A DNA stretch of 64,000 bases. Source: Plantago ovata (lineage: Eukaryota; Streptophyta; Magnoliopsida; Lamiales; Plantaginaceae). The notes below the pieces were generated by a model, which was not told where the DNA came from, did no database searches, and was given only the letters and a program-made list of their open reading frames with translations. Position 1 is the stretch's first letter. The number at the start of each line of letters is the position of its first letter. Of the stretch, positions 10,669-22,543 are shown piece by piece. The translations under genes were made by a program, and so were the position numbers. Location of the stretch: positions 63,474,753 to 63,538,752 of the forward strand of contig CM051456.1 of NCBI GenBank assembly GCA_028274465.1, written 5' to 3'.

Positions 10669-12042
10669 CTCTCAAGCAAAGTCTTAAGCTATTCACCACT
10701 TCCTGAATGGCAGGACGAGGGTGGTCTTGAACAGATGTCGCTCAAATAAATAAAGACGAAAATTACAACTCGATTACGAACATTACAAGAAAAAATGAGA
10801 CAAACACTTTGCTAAACTGCTTTTTGGCTTCTTTTTTGGACCCTTACTTGCTTTTTTGGGGTCTTTCTTTTTTGTTTTTTTTCTTTTCCAGATTTTTTTC
10901 TTTTTTTTTTCTGGAATTTTTTTCTTCTTTTTTTTTTAGCCAGCAGTAACACAATGAAAAAGAAATTACAATGACACACAAATGACCTCCCCAAACCTAT
11001 TCGAAAGAATAGGTTGGAGTACAAACTTTACGAAAAAGAAAAAATAAGCTCACGACACACACTTAAAAATCGAAAAACAAGTCTAATGATAGCGTAACCC
11101 CCTCCCCAAACCTATTCGAAAGAATAGGTTGCAAACAAAGGATCACACAATCTCACAATACCTCCTTCCTAGGCATTTAGGTACATAATTACTCGGGAAA
11201 ACAACCATAAGATCCTAACGTGCATCATCCTATTATAAAGCCTTCGTGAACCGCAGTAGAGAAAACACCACTAAGTGATGTCGAGACTACCAAGCTTAAC
11301 TAAGTGCAAACATAAATGTGACAAGCCAAGCGAGAAAAACCTCAAACAAATTCATAGAGATGAAGCATATGATTAATGTCATAATTAGTTAATCTACCAA
11401 ATAAAAAAGTTCAAAAAATTTGGCAATAAACTCCACATAAAACATGCAAGACTATACTAGGATGAATGTAGTGTATGCAACTAAATACTAGGAAAGCGGT
11501 AAACGTGCAAATGCAAATAAAGGGTTTCACGAGTTTATCATAAGCAAAACAAGTATAGAGATAGCCAGCGATAACCCCCCCCCCCAAACCTGAACGTCGT
11601 CGCTCGTCCCGAACGTCGAAAGTGGATTTAAGGTGAGAGCTAACTTGTACCTGTAACCTATATGACTCAAGGAACTCGTGAGAAACCAAAACGGGCGATA
11701 AAAGAAGTAAAAAGATCAATAATTTAGCATAATAGGAGAAAAATTGGATTCCGAATGAAAATCCGGACCTCCGGGTTTCTGGACACCCGGGGCGAACCGC
11801 CCCAGGTGGGGGGCGATTCGCCTGGGGCGTCCAGAAGGCAGCCTGGTCTTGCCAGGCGCATCGCCCCACATAGGGGGTCGTTCGCCTGGCATTTCCAGAC
11901 TCCTGGAAACGCCTTTTTCCTCCCAAAACGCAAAATTATCATCTTAAAATCTATTTTATCACCAAAAACACACGAAAAATAAATATGCATGCAATGCAAG
12001 AAAGCGATAAAACTAAACTACATGCAGCCATTACCACTAATG
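10669..12042 (-). other. E2 3' noncoding region
   Basis: No supported gene. It holds a T-rich tract (about 10830-10940), hairpins at 10994-11015 and 11109-11130 with arms AACCTATTC and GAATAGGTT, a C-rich run near 11575-11585, and a GC-rich cluster of inverted motifs at 11789-11887. The last part resembles the upstream promoter segment of the family LTR rather than the internal region of E1. Confidence 0.65.
11789..11887. repeat. Cluster of GGGCGAxTCGCC-like inverted motifs inside E2
   Basis: Four short GC-rich near-palindromes (about 11789-11803, 11809-11823, 11853-11866, 11874-11887). In the LTRs of E1-E4 the same motif type sits just upstream of the TATA. Here it is internal and far from any LTR. 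Confidence 0.6.
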
Positions 12043-12951
12043 TTATCCATTATCAAATGGAAACGAATCTTGTGCATCCGTTCCATTACTACTCGTATCT
12101 TGGGAACCATCCTTGGCTCCTCTCCATATCTGCTCAAGCAAGTCCATGATTCCCTGAAAACTAAAATTAACAAAACCAAAAAAATCTAAATCTAAAAAAT
12201 AACCAAGGGAATCAGATGGAAAATAAAAAGAGAAAAGAGGATCAAAACTCCTTTGGAACTCATAGGTGGGTGCATGGACCAGAACGTAGGAGTCAAGATC
12301 AAGAGTATCTGCCGCAATTGATTCAGAGACACCAAAATATTCAGAGATTGGCTCCTCGACCTCAACACAACTCACGCCATCTCCTTCTGACTCAAGTGAA
12401 GCAATGGATTCAGTTATCACCTCCTCCACGACTTCCTCTTGACCAAAAACCTCGACATCCGCAAGTAAGGATGTGGAATCCAAGCTAAGCACTGAGGAGA
12501 CTTCATCAATGGATTCTTCTCCACATTCCTCTTAATCGGCAATGTCGATTTCTGGTGTCTGACTGCTGAAGCGAGACGTCCATGCCTTTGACCCGGAAGG
12601 CGAGTCCCTATCTCAATGTTCCAGAAACTTGCTGGTTACTTCACCCCAAGTGAGCAATGATTTTTCCGGTGGGATTCAGAGCCATCCTCGAGCGTACCCT
12701 TTCAAGGCTCCCATAAATCCTCTCATACAAAGTAGCTCATGTGATAAAATAACCCCCTCCTCATTCTCACGAGGTATCCTCAACACACCTTCCTCGTACG
12801 TGTCTAAGAACCCTCTTGGATCATCACCCAATGAAAACGTGGAGAGAATGGAGTAGTACGAAGGATCAAAGTCAGAATTCCTGCAATCGTCATCCAATGT
12901 TATGCAAGGCCCTCGGGGCATCACATACCGGGGCAACGGAGGTTGACTCAT
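12043..12951 (-). pseudogene. E2 Gag-like pseudogene
   Basis: Broken copy of the E1 Gag-like gene. The N-terminal part reads from ATG at 12951 (MSQPPLPRYVMPRG) to GALKGYARGWL. It then goes out of frame near 12610-12680. An in-frame TAA near 12534 precedes the acidic C-terminal part (LSLDSTSLLADVEV and onward), which ends near 12043. The same acidic and aromatic tail as in E1 is present, so this odd C-terminus predates the split of E1 and E2. Confidence 0.7.
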
Positions 12952-13259
12952 CCTTTCATATGACTAGTTTCTGCACACGAGGAAACAAGAAACCAAGGAG
13001 TAGAATCCACAAAAGAAAAACAAAAACTTGCAAAGAAAACCACAAAGAGTGCAAACAATCACAATGTAACCGAGAACTTCGAGATCACAAGCATGCAAGG
13101 TAACCAAGATCAGATTAGATGAATTTTCTGAAAAAGATAGGGGGAAAGAAATAGGGTAAGAAAGTGAAATTTTCTGAGAGCAAACCCCCAGAGCCTGTTC
13201 TTCTGTAGGGAATTGAGTGCTGAAAATATAGATAAGCTAAACAGAAAAAAGGAGTATAG

Positions 13260-13277
13260 TCCCCGGCAACGGCGCCA
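13260..13277 (-). promoter_or_regulatory. E2 primer-binding site for tRNA-Asp
   Basis: Same 18 bases as in E1 (plus strand TCCCCGGCAACGGCGCCA), three bases from the LTR. Confidence 0.88.
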
Positions 13278-13280
13278 ATT

Positions 13281-14445
13281 TGATGAACCGGAATTTGTCA
13301 GATTCTAATTAATCAAATAAATTTGTATTTAGCCAAAGGCAATTCACAACTACAATGAAAACCGTAGTGCAGCAGTAAAATAACCTCGAGTGTCGATCTC
13401 TAAGGACTATAACTACCTTTATCTAATCTAACTTCAAATATAAAATCAGCAGACGACTTAGCAGAGCAGGTTTTTCTTATCAGATAATGGAAGTTAGTGA
13501 TAGTATGATCATTCAAAGCATAGCAGGTTAATAATCATGCATGAAGTACCCGATCGTTTTGCATAGAGATCTTTGATCAATGAATTGTCCAATGTGTTCC
13601 GTTATTATTCAACACTACGAAGATAGAGGGCTTAGATAGATCAATGAAATAAAGCAATAACTCAAAGTCTGATTCGCTTTACCGCCATCAGCATAATTAT
13701 TAACCCTTCACTAAGAAATCACATACTATCACCAACAATAGATTTAGCTACTCATAGATGTCATGCAATCAGCAGAAATCATAGCAAGATTGAATTAAAA
13801 CATGTTGAAAGATAAATAAATATAAATAGAAAAACTGTAAGATACAATGTTACCAAAGGTTGTCAATCTCCGAAAAATCGCAATCTCACAAGCTCCAAAA
13901 CGATAAGAAAAAGTATCTCCTATGCTAAGAATTCCCAGAACAGGCTCTGGAGAATTCCTACCTAAAACTAATGAGAAAGGTGAGAAAAAAGGCCTGAGAA
14001 AGTATGAAAAACGGAGAAAACTGAGCAACTATATATAGGGGTTCGAATTGTGTGGGGCGAGTCGCCCCACACACCGGGCGAATCGCCCAGGAGGTGCAGT
14101 CGGCAAGCGACGCGTTTTCGACGCGTTTTTGGATTTCTATTCCTTTTCGGACTCGGTTTTTGCCTTCTAGTGATCTTTTAGCCTTCAGACTCGACCCCTA
14201 GACTTCAAATCCTATCCGGAATCTTCTAGATACTCCAAAAATGTCTTCGGAACACCAATTCTTCGTTCTCTTCAATATAATTGCCCGGAAAATCTCGTTT
14301 TTCACCCAAAACCTGTAAAGTACAAACTAAAGGGAAACGTGACACTATTCTAATAAAATGCACTAAAATATAGCTAAATTAACATAGAGGATAGCTAAAT
14401 TGGTGAAAAAAGACTCAAATGAAAGTGTAAAATACACGTTCATCA
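13281..14445 (-). repeat. E2 5' LTR
   Basis: 1165-bp LTR with ends TGATGAA and TTCATCA. TATA box at 14030-14037. Two GC-rich near-palindromes (14054-14068 and 14074-14089) lie just upstream of it on minus. It is clearly diverged from the E1 and E3 LTRs. Confidence 0.85.
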
Positions 14446-15600
14446 GTACTCCCTACCCCATTAGTAGGGAATGATCCGCCGCCAATAGCGACACTCACTT
14501 TAGAGGAAATGAGGACTCAAAAGGCTGAACTAGAGGCGCGGATAGAGTCTTTGAGAGCATCAGTCAAGGAGAAAGAGCAAGAGATAGACCAAGAGCCCAG
14601 TGCCTTGTGTGATGAGATCAGGAACCATCAAGTTAATACCGAGAGAGGATTTCCTTCTCTGGATACTTATGATGGAACTAGTTGTCCTACTAACTGCTTA
14701 ATCAGGTTTGGAACCAAGATGGAGTCCTATGGACATGACTCTAAGACCAAAGCCTTGATTTTCCCCGCAACTCTCTCAGGGGACGCTATGGTAGGGTGGA
14801 CGGGCTTAGAAAATGGATCCATCAAAACTTACAAGCAACTTAGCCAAGAGTTTACCAAGATGTTTGAAAAATCCATCAGAAGGAGGAGAGGGGTGAAATA
14901 CTTGGCTGAAATAGTCCAAAAAACAAAAGAGGACTTAAGGACATTCCTTGATAAATTCCATGAAGCAAGCTGTCAAGTAGAGGACCATTCCATAAAGGAA
15001 AGAAAAGAATACTTGTATGGCAACACTACCAATGAGGAATTCTGGAAACAACTCTCGTATTCTCGAACTGAGAACTATAAGGAACTTGAACAATTTTATC
15101 AAGATTTCTTAAAAGCAGAAGAATTCTAAAAGACAGTGCAAGTAAGAGCAAAGCCTTCCAAATAAAAGGAAAGGGAGAAATATAACCAAAAAACGAAAAG
15201 AGATCATCAAAAGCAAGCCCAAAATAAGAATCATTCCAAGCGAAAGAAGCAAGAGCCAAGGCACAACTTGCTCAAGGGAAGCATCCAAAGGAATGAATTT
15301 CGAGATCAGAGAACTCCGCCAAGAGGATGGCCACCAACAAGATATGATAAATACACTAATCTTAATAGGCCAACATCCGACATCTTGCACACTATTATGA
15401 CCAAAAATATTGACATTGAGTGGCCTCCTCCCATCCAAGAGACTAGGAGAAATAAAAATCGTGATAAATTTTGCAAGTTCCATAAGAGGAAAGGTCATAC
15501 AACAGAGGAGTGCTTTACTCTTAAGACTGAGATTGAAACCTTGGTTCTCAGAGGACAACTCGTGAATTATGTCGTGAAAGATGCACCTTCTAGGCACGAG
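14446..15600 (+). pseudogene. Tat1 gag (N-terminus missing, two stops)
   Basis: The frame is already open at the E2 junction, upstream of the first ATG at 14509, so the true start is lost. A coiled-coil-like Glu/Lys-rich segment comes first. The gag domain follows (RFGTKMESYGHDSKTKALIF, LSGDAMVGWTGLENGSIKTY, EFTKMF, then EDLRTFLDKFHEASCQVEDH). Stops at 15127 and 15163 interrupt the same frame, which resumes at about 15268. A zinc-binding-like CKFHKRKGHTTEEC and LRGQLVNYV stretch, typical of Tat Gag, lies at about 15472-15570. It would have formed a Gag-Pol polyprotein with the next domains. Confidence 0.82.
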
Positions 15601-16260
15601 AGGACCGAGGCAAAGAGAGGAGAGGCCTCTACACCTCCACCCCCACCTCCCCTCCGAGGAGGAGGATGGGAGGATCAAGATGATCAAGATTATGAGAACT
15701 TGCCAGTAAATGGAAGAATTTTTGCCCTCACAATTGCGGGAGGACCAGCTGGAGGGGATTCTAGGAGCGGGAGAGACCAAACGGCCAGAGACTTGCTAAC
15801 ATACGATTCAAAATATGGAGAGGCTGCTTCGCCAGGGTCAAACACGATTTCATTTGATGATAGTGAATTACCTTTGAGAAGTGTCGGGATAGGAGGAATT
15901 CATGATCCCTGCGTCCCCTTGGTAGTCGCTCTTGACATTGCAAAGTTTACTATTGAGCGAGTCCTAGTGGATACTGGAAGTTCCGCCAACTTGATATTCA
16001 CGGGAACACTGAAGAGGATGGGAATAAATCCCATCAAAGAAAGAATAAAAGAAGTGGCAAGCGCACTAGTAGGATTCGAAGGACAACCGGTCATTCCAAT
16101 GGGAAGTCTAACTTTGCAAGTATCAATGGGAAAGAATCTTCAGAGAATTACAAAGAACGTTCTCTTTGTGCTGGTAGACATGCCTTTCGATTACTTCGTA
16201 GTGTTATAATGACCGGCCTTATCTGAGTTCAAAGCGGTAGTATCAATTGTTCATAACAGA
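15601..16260 (+). pseudogene. Tat1 aspartic protease region
   Basis: Same frame as gag. The catalytic motif is LVDTGSSANLIF at about 15964-15999, with DTG(S) intact. It ends FDYFVVL followed by two adjacent stops (16207 and 16210), then continues in frame as PALSEFKAVVS. A proline- and glycine-rich linker precedes it (15630-15670). Confidence 0.8.
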
Positions 16261-17700
16261 ATGAAATTCCCCACGAAGCGAGGAATTGGTCAAGAGATAG
16301 GGAACATTCAAGAAGCATGGGCGTGCTACAGTCTCTCAGCAAAAGTTGTTTCGAGTCCCCACACAAGAAGAGAGGATGCAATAGGGACTGGCCAATCTAT
16401 GGATACTTTCTTTTCAGTACGTCACTCGAAGAGAAAGTGCAAGAAGCCAAGCCCCATTCAAAGGCGAAGAAATGCCTTGCAGAGGAAAGTAAAGGAAAAG
16501 TTGATAGGAGAAGTTAAAGAACTTGAAGACTATAAAGTCATACCTCCAATTTCTCCAACTTCCAAAACGAAAAAATTCTTTGAGGAAAATAAGATAGAAG
16601 CAAAAGAGACTTTGAAAGAAATCCAAACGGTAGAGGGATGTCCCGAAAAGGTTACCAAGATAGAGACAGAGATGACCTTGGAGGTTGAGATGAAGCTTAT
16701 CGAATATCTCAAGAGGAACAATGATGTCTTTGCATGGAGTACTAAAGATCTCAAGGGAATTGATCCAAGGGTTGCAGTTCACCGTTTGAACGTGGATCCC
16801 TCAATTACCCATATAAGGGAGAAAAGGAGAGACTTTAGTGCATCTGAGACAATGAGATCATTGAGGCAGAGGTTCAACGCCTCTTGAAAGCTTGCCACAT
16901 CAAGGAAATCAGATATTCGAACTGGGTTTGTAATGTTGTCTTAGTAGAAAAAGGAGGGAAATGGAGAATGTGTAATAATTTCACTAAGCTCAACAAGTAT
17001 TGCCCAAAGGACCCATACCCTCTACCAAGGATTGATCAGTTGGTTGACTCAACCGCAGGATGTGCATTACTAAGTTTTATGGATGCCTACCAGGGGTTTT
17101 TTACCAAGTGAAGATGGCAAAAGAAGATGTAGAAAAGACCGCATTCTTTGCAAATGGCAACGTGTACTGTTTTAACGTCATGCCATTTGGCCTTAAGAAC
17201 GCCGGAACAACTTACCAACGTCTGGTAAATAAAATGTTTAAGGAGCAACTTGGCAAGACCATGGAGGTATATGTTGATGATATGCTTGTAAAAAGCAAGA
17301 CAGAGGATCAACACATTGCACATTTGGACAAATGCATCTCTATCTTAAGGAAGTATGGAATGAAGTTGAACCCCACCAATTGCACATTTGGAGTCAAAGG
17401 AGGAAAGTTCTTAGGTTACATGGTGACTGAGAGGGGAATTGAGGCAAACCCGGAGAAAATCAAAGCTATTCTTGAGCTCCCACAACCAAAGACACTGAAT
17501 GTAGTTCAGAAGTTGTTAGGAAAATCGATTTCCTTGAGTCGATTCATCTCAAGATCAGCTGAAAAGAACCTCCCCTTCTTCAAGGTACTAAGGAACAGCA
17601 GTCAGTCTGAGTGGACCAAGGAATGCGAGGAAGCATTTGAAAAGCTCAAAGAATATTTGATGACACCACCTTTGCTCTCCAAACCACAAGATGGAATCCT
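16261..17700 (+). pseudogene. Tat1 reverse transcriptase
   Basis: N-terminal connection region at 16261-16887. RT core at about 16900-17690: KWRMCNNFTKLNKYCPKDPY, LLSFMDAYQGF, CFNVMPFGLKNAGTTYQRL, and the active site MEVYVDDMLVKSK. The thumb and connection follow with FLGYMVTERGIEANPEKIKA. Frameshifts occur near 16855, near 17100 (an extra T in a T run after DAYQGF) and near 17695. The YVDD residues are intact. Confidence 0.85.
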
Positions 17701-18167
17701 TGTACCTTTACTTAGCAGCGGTTCCAGAAGCCATCAGCTTAGTGTTAGTAAGAATTCAAGGAAACGAACATTTGCCTATTTACTACTTCAGCAAGGCACT
17801 GAGCGGAGCTGAGACATGCTACATGGACATTGAGAGACTTGCCTTCGCATTATTTTATACGGCCAGAAGGCTCAAGCCGTACTTTGGATCTCATAAAGTC
17901 ATCGTCCTCACTAGCCAACCACTCAAGCAAGTCCTAGGAAGGCCAGAATTGCCAGGGAGACTAGCTAGGTGGGCTATTGAACTTAATGAGTTTGAGATTG
18001 ACTATCAAGCTCCAGTGGCCAAAAAAGCTAAAGTGATAGCTGACTTTCTAGTTGAGTATCCAAGGAAAGAACCACCAGAGGAAAGTCCCAAGAATTTGCA
18101 ACAAGTCAACATAGTGACTAGTGAGAGCCAAGAGTCGCTAGTTAGTCAGCGCTTCAAGGATCTATAA
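17690..18167 (+). pseudogene. Tat1 first RNase H domain
   Basis: Reads YLAAVPEAISLVLVRIQGNE, YYFSKALSGAETCYMDIERL, ALFYTARRLKPYF, VLTSQPLKQVLGRPELPGRL and ELNEFEIDYQ, then AKVIADFLVEYP. This is the usual RNase H fused to gypsy RT. The stop at 18165-18167 ends the frame, and the linker to the second RNase H has further stops. Confidence 0.82.
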
Positions 18168-18289
18168 CTTGCCCTAGAGGCCTTCAGAGAGGCAACAAAG
18201 GGTACGATAGAAGAAAATGCTACAGAAAGCATCCTGTAGAGACCAGGAAAAGCCCAAAAAAGAGATGAACCTAACCTAGGGGAAATGAT

Positions 18290-18745
18290 CTTACATGCTG
18301 AGGAAGTCTTAAAAGGAAAGAATCTACTCCAAATCCCAAAGAGCCAACCGTCCAAGAGGAAGTGTGGATACTAGAAGTAGATGCGTCATCCTCTGGAACA
18401 AATGGAGGGATAGGGATATATATCCGAAGCCCAGGAGGAGCTGAACTTGAGTACGCGGTTACTCTGGGGTTTAATGTTTCTAACAATGAGGCCGAGTATG
18501 AAGCCATCCTAATAGGACTTTGCATGGCGAAGGCCTTTCAAGTGAAAAAGATTAAGGTCTTTACTGACTCTCAGTTGGCACAGAAACAAATCTCAGGAAA
18601 ATGGAGCACAAAGAAGGATGCGTTGTCCAGTTATAAGGCCAAAATTCAAGAGGAGATGTGGTTGTTTGAAAAATGTGAGATTGAAAAATTCTCAAGAGAC
18701 CTCAATGGGAGAGCGGATGCCTTGTCAAAATATGCCTCCGCTTGA
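18290..18745 (+). pseudogene. Tat1 second (archaeal-like) RNase H domain
   Basis: Carries WILEVDASSSGTNGGIGIYI (first acidic residue), NNEAEYEAILIGLCMAK (Glu), VFTDSQLAQKQISG (Asp) and NGRADALSKYASA (final Asp). A full second RNase H after the normal one is a hallmark of the Tat lineage. All four expected acidic positions are present. Confidence 0.82.
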
Positions 18746-18772
18746 GGAGGAATAGACACTAGAAATGTTATT

Positions 18773-20085
18773 TTGATGAGGATCGAAAGTTCATCCGTCA
18801 TGAACCAAGGACTCAAAGCTCTTCAAATTTTTTCAATCTCAACAACTCCTGGAACCAGCTGGGTGCACCCATTGACAGACTATCTTTTGAGAGGAAGGCT
18901 TCCACAAGACCGTGTCGAAGCAAGAAAAGTCAGAGCCAGATCATTGAAGTATTCATGCAAGGAGATTATCTCTATAAGTGGTCCTTCAAGGGAGCACACC
19001 TGAGATGTGCTAATGAAGAAGAAGCAAAGGCAATCCTAGATGAGGTACACAAAGGAAGTTGCGGGAACCATTCAGGAGGACGAGCACTAGGTCAGAAAAT
19101 ATACCGCCAAGGATACTACTGGCCAACTTTAAGAGAGGACGCTACATCCTATGTGAAGAAGTGTGAAGATTTCCAGTACTTTGCTAAGACCTCTCATGCA
19201 CCAGCAATCCCTCTCTTTCCAGCTATTATAACTTGTCCTTTCGATCAATGGGGAATCGATATAGTAGGACCTTTTCCGAGAGGATCCGGACAGAAAAAGT
19301 TCATAATAGTAGCTATTGAATATATTAGCAAATGGGGAGAAGCAGAGGCAGTTGCAACAATTTCCGAAAACAAAATCATGGACTTTGTTTGGAGAAATAT
19401 TGTGTGCCGCTTTGGACTACCAAGGATCTTTATTTATGATAATGCGGCACAATTTTCAGGAGCCAAGTTCAAGGCATGGTTTGAAACCATGAAGATAGAA
19501 AGAAGGTTCACTTCAATTGGCTATCCCCAAGCAAATGGACAAACAGAGGTTGTCAATAAGACACTCGTCGATCTCTTAAAGAGAAGGTTTGAAGCATGCA
19601 AGGGAGATTGGGTAGATGAGTTAGATGGAGTCCTATGGGCCTATAGAACCACTTCAAAAGCTGCTACAAGGGAAACTCCCTTCTCCCTAGTATATGGTTC
19701 AGAAGCCGTGATACCAGCTGAGATTGTTGTGGAAACTATAAGGATCCAAGGATATGAGCCGAAGGACAACCAAGAAGCAAGGATGTATGATTTGGAAATG
19801 TTGGAAGAATCAAGAACTACAGCATTGGCAAACATCCTTCAATATCAAGCTATCATTGCAAAAGCATATAACAAGCATGTGAGGAACAAAGAGTTTCAGG
19901 TAGGAGACTTAGTGCTGAGGAAAGCTGATATCTTAGAGAACGTGGGAAAAGTTCATCGCAAGTGGGAAGGACCGTACAAGATAGTAAAGGCTTACTCCAA
20001 TGGAAGCTACCGTCTTAAGGACATGGAGGGGAAGGATCTTAGGAACACCTGGAATGCTACCAACATGCAGAGGTTTTATGCTTGA
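18773..20085 (+). pseudogene. Tat1 integrase
   Basis: N-terminal zinc region: EVHKGSCGNHSGGRAL then KKCEDFQYF. The usual CxxC is damaged here, since the second Cys is Phe. Catalytic core: DQWGIDIVGPFP (D), IYDNAAQFSG (D), NGQTEVVNKTL (E). C-terminal part: FQVGDLVLRKADI and KVHRKWEGPYKIVKAYSNGS, ending RNTWNATNMQRFYA. The frame is open from about 18955 to the stop at 20083-20085, the longest intact piece of Tat1 pol. It presumably starts within the polyprotein rather than at an ATG. Confidence 0.85.
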
Positions 20086-20671
20086 AGAAATGTTATGGCC
20101 AAGAACCAAGAACTCCAGAGGAAGGCCCTACTTTTATTGCTGTTTTCATGTTTTATTTTGATTAGGACTTTTATTTCGTTGTAATTGGCTATGAAGCCCA
20201 TTGTTGCAGTAGTATTTGAATTTCCGTCAAATCAATACAATGTAGCTTGCTAAAATTCCTTTTAAATTTCAATGTCTTTCATAATTCTCTTATTATAATT
20301 TCTTGTAAGTAGGACTCAACCAACCATTATGGTTAAGAGAACTAGAGAATGAAGAAGGAAAAAGACAAAGGAATGAACACCCGCATACGAAGAGTAGTAA
20401 GCTAAGAATCAGGAAGAAAAGAGGCCTGAGCTAGGAGAACTCGCTTCGGAGGTCTCAAAGTCAAGAAAATATGGAAAAATCAATCATGATCAACTTTTTA
20501 TTGCAAGAAATAAACATCTCGGAAGATCAGAAAATGGGGAAAAGTTTGTACTCGGTCGAGAAAGGTCCGATACAAAAAGTTGCCAAAAAACGCGCTCAGG
20601 AAAAAGAGCACGTCGCGCGTCCGATACAAGGACGCCCGAGAGAAGTCCTCAACAAGCGAGATAGTATTTAT
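20086..20671 (+). other. Tat1 sequence downstream of integrase
   Basis: AT-rich noncoding sequence between the integrase stop and the tandem repeats. No gene is supported. Confidence 0.6.
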
Positions 20672-21215
20672 ACTTGTCACAGAAACAGGAGCACGTGACG
20701 ATTCCGAGACATAAATGTCCCAGACCATCTTGCAATAAGCAAGTTACTAAAACTTGTAAAATTTCAAATTTACAAGAAGAGCACGTAACATTTCTGATAT
20801 ATAATTGTACCGGAACAGCTTTTGGTAAGCAAGTTACTAACACTTGTAAAATTTCAAATTTACAAGAAGAGCACGTAACAGTTCCGATATATAATTGTAC
20901 CGGAACAGCTTTTGGTGATCGAGTCACTGACACTTGTAAAATTTAAATTTACAAGAAGAGCATGTGACAATGCCGAGACATAATTGTATCGGAACATCTT
21001 TTAGTGAATGAATCACTATCACTTGTAAAAGTTCAAATTTACAAGAAAACCACGTGACAGTTCTCAGACATAAATCTCCCGGAACATCTTTCAGTGAATG
21101 AATCACTAACACTTGTAAAATTTCAAATTTACAAGAGAACGTGATAGTTGCGAGACATAAATGTCTCGGACAAAGTTTTTGGTGAACAAGTTGTTAGTAC
21201 TTGTAAAATTTCAAG
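20672..21215 (+). repeat. About 90-bp tandem repeats in Tat1 3' region
   Basis: ACTTGTAAAA recurs at 20752, 20842, 20932, 21021, 21111 and 21199 (spacings 90, 90, 89, 90, 88), with a diverged first unit at 20672. Complete units hold up to three inverted repeats: CTTGTAAA with TTTACAAG, an arm pair such as CGAGACAT with ATGTCTCG, and AGTGA with TCACT or GTAA with TTAC. It is noncoding on both strands apart from spurious Cys-rich ORFs. Confidence 0.85.
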
Positions 21216-21600
21216 ATGTAACAAAGTTTTGATAAAGAGGAAAATACGTTCGAGATATTAATTCTCACCGACTCTTAAAAAGCCTGGGTTAAAGTATTTG
21301 AGGAAAGAAAGCGCGAGACAAGAGAAGATTGACAATACAAAAAAGTGTTCCGATATATAAGTACATGGTTATTTTATTGAAAGACATAAAAGTTATTCGA
21401 CATAACTTGGTTACGATGCAAAAGACCCGGATGAAGAAATACATAGTCGCAAAATTTTAAAGTACAAGGCACGTGAATATTTAAAAGATCCGAGTTACAT
21501 TTGCAGCAAAGATCGAATAAAAGTACTTAGAAAATAAATGGCAAATTTGTTTGTGTTTAAAGATGAGTCGGATACATATTTGCTCGGGCATACCCGGCCT
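21216..21600 (+). other. Tat1 spacer between tandem repeats and antisense gene end
   Basis: AT-rich with scattered TCCGA and TCGGA words. No coding support. It is probably the 3' end region of the antisense transcript. Confidence 0.5.
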
Positions 21601-22494
21601 TCAAGATTCTTGATTGGGAGCGGCTGAGCTAGATGCTGGAGCTTCAACCGTAGTCTGGAGAGGAAAGAGCTTGGCGTCAAGGGCTTGGACTATCGCAGTT
21701 ACTTCTCGCTGATCCCCATTTTCCTTCAAGACCTCAGCCTCCTTTATCAGCCTGGTTCGATATCTGGTCACCTCGGGCTCTACAAAGGCAGGCGCCCTCC
21801 CGACAACAGGAGCCGGAAGAGTGAGGAAAGCACAGTTCCAAGATTCATTTGTCGCAAAAGGAGTGAGGAGACCAGATCTAAGCACATTGGGGAACCAACT
21901 CGGATATGAGCCCGGCCTCACGGGGAAATAAGGTTCATCCTTGGAAATGACAACTCCGAATTCATCGACCTCTATCTCTTCATCTGTGATAGCTCGGTCC
22001 GGGTACTCGCTGAAGTCACCCCTTTGCGAGTCAACTAGCTTAGAACCAAAAAGATCCCGAGGATTGTAAGTCCAGCCCTCCTTGACATACCCGAGACGGA
22101 CCATTTGCCCGAGACAGGCACGGAACTCCTCCTTGCGACCCTCCTCTCTGGCCATTTGCTTCCCGAAAAGAAAGGAAACAGAGGCGTAGAAATCTTCAGC
22201 TGTCTCAACCCGGGCAAACTGCAGCTTCTCACACACCTTGTCTCGGAATCTCAACAAGGTGGCGCCAATGGCTTGGAAGGAGTCTTTGAAAAGCCGACCC
22301 TTAGAAGATTCCGCCCTCACCTTTTTCGCCAGCTCTGAGTTTTTGTTCCTCAGCATCCTGATCTCGGACTCTAGGGCCTCCACTTTGGAAGCGGCCATCT
22401 CTACTTTCTTCTCCAGCTCCTTAGTCCGAGACTCAGACTCGAAGCGCTTGTCCGCCAGATTGTTGATAGCTCGGACAAAACAGTTCAGCTGCAA
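21601..22494 (-). pseudogene. Tat1 antisense gene, 3' coding exon
   Basis: Open for 297 codons, beginning right after a good splice acceptor on minus (pyrimidine-rich CTCTCTTTTCCTTTTTGCAG then CTGAACTG), so it is an exon and not an ATG start. It starts LNCFVRAINNLADKRF, followed by a Lys/Glu-rich coiled coil of about 60 residues (ELEKKVEMAASKVEALESEI), a conserved-looking globular part (EDFYASVSFLFGKQ, YVKEGWTYNPRDLFG, RPGSYPSWFPNVL) and a Pro/Ala/Ser-rich end. It lies downstream, on minus, of the exons at 35783-37404. A2 and an LTR fragment now separate them. Antisense ORFs of this kind are known from Tat elements; the function is unknown. Confidence 0.7.
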
Positions 22495-22543
22495 AAAGGA
22501 AAAGAGAGAAATAAGTAATAATTACTTAGAAGAAATGGAAGAA

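Larger units (their letters stand above)
10669..14445 (-). mobile_element. E2: truncated relative of E1 (internal region and 5' LTR), minus strand
   Basis: Contains, on minus, a 5' LTR (13281-14445), primer site, gag-like pseudogene and noncoding 3' region. It begins at the base matching about 3687 of E1, so the last 440 or so internal bases and the 3' LTR are missing. Copia B was inserted at that point. Its LTR is more diverged than those of E1 and E3, so E2 is a separate subfamily. Around 11570-11700 it keeps a block (CCAAACCTGAACGTCGTCGC) that E3 also has at about 41318 but E1 lacks. Confidence 0.85.

Noticed and set aside
20672..21215. CRISPR-like array
   Set aside because: Direct 90-bp units without unique spacers, in a plant retrotransposon 3' region.
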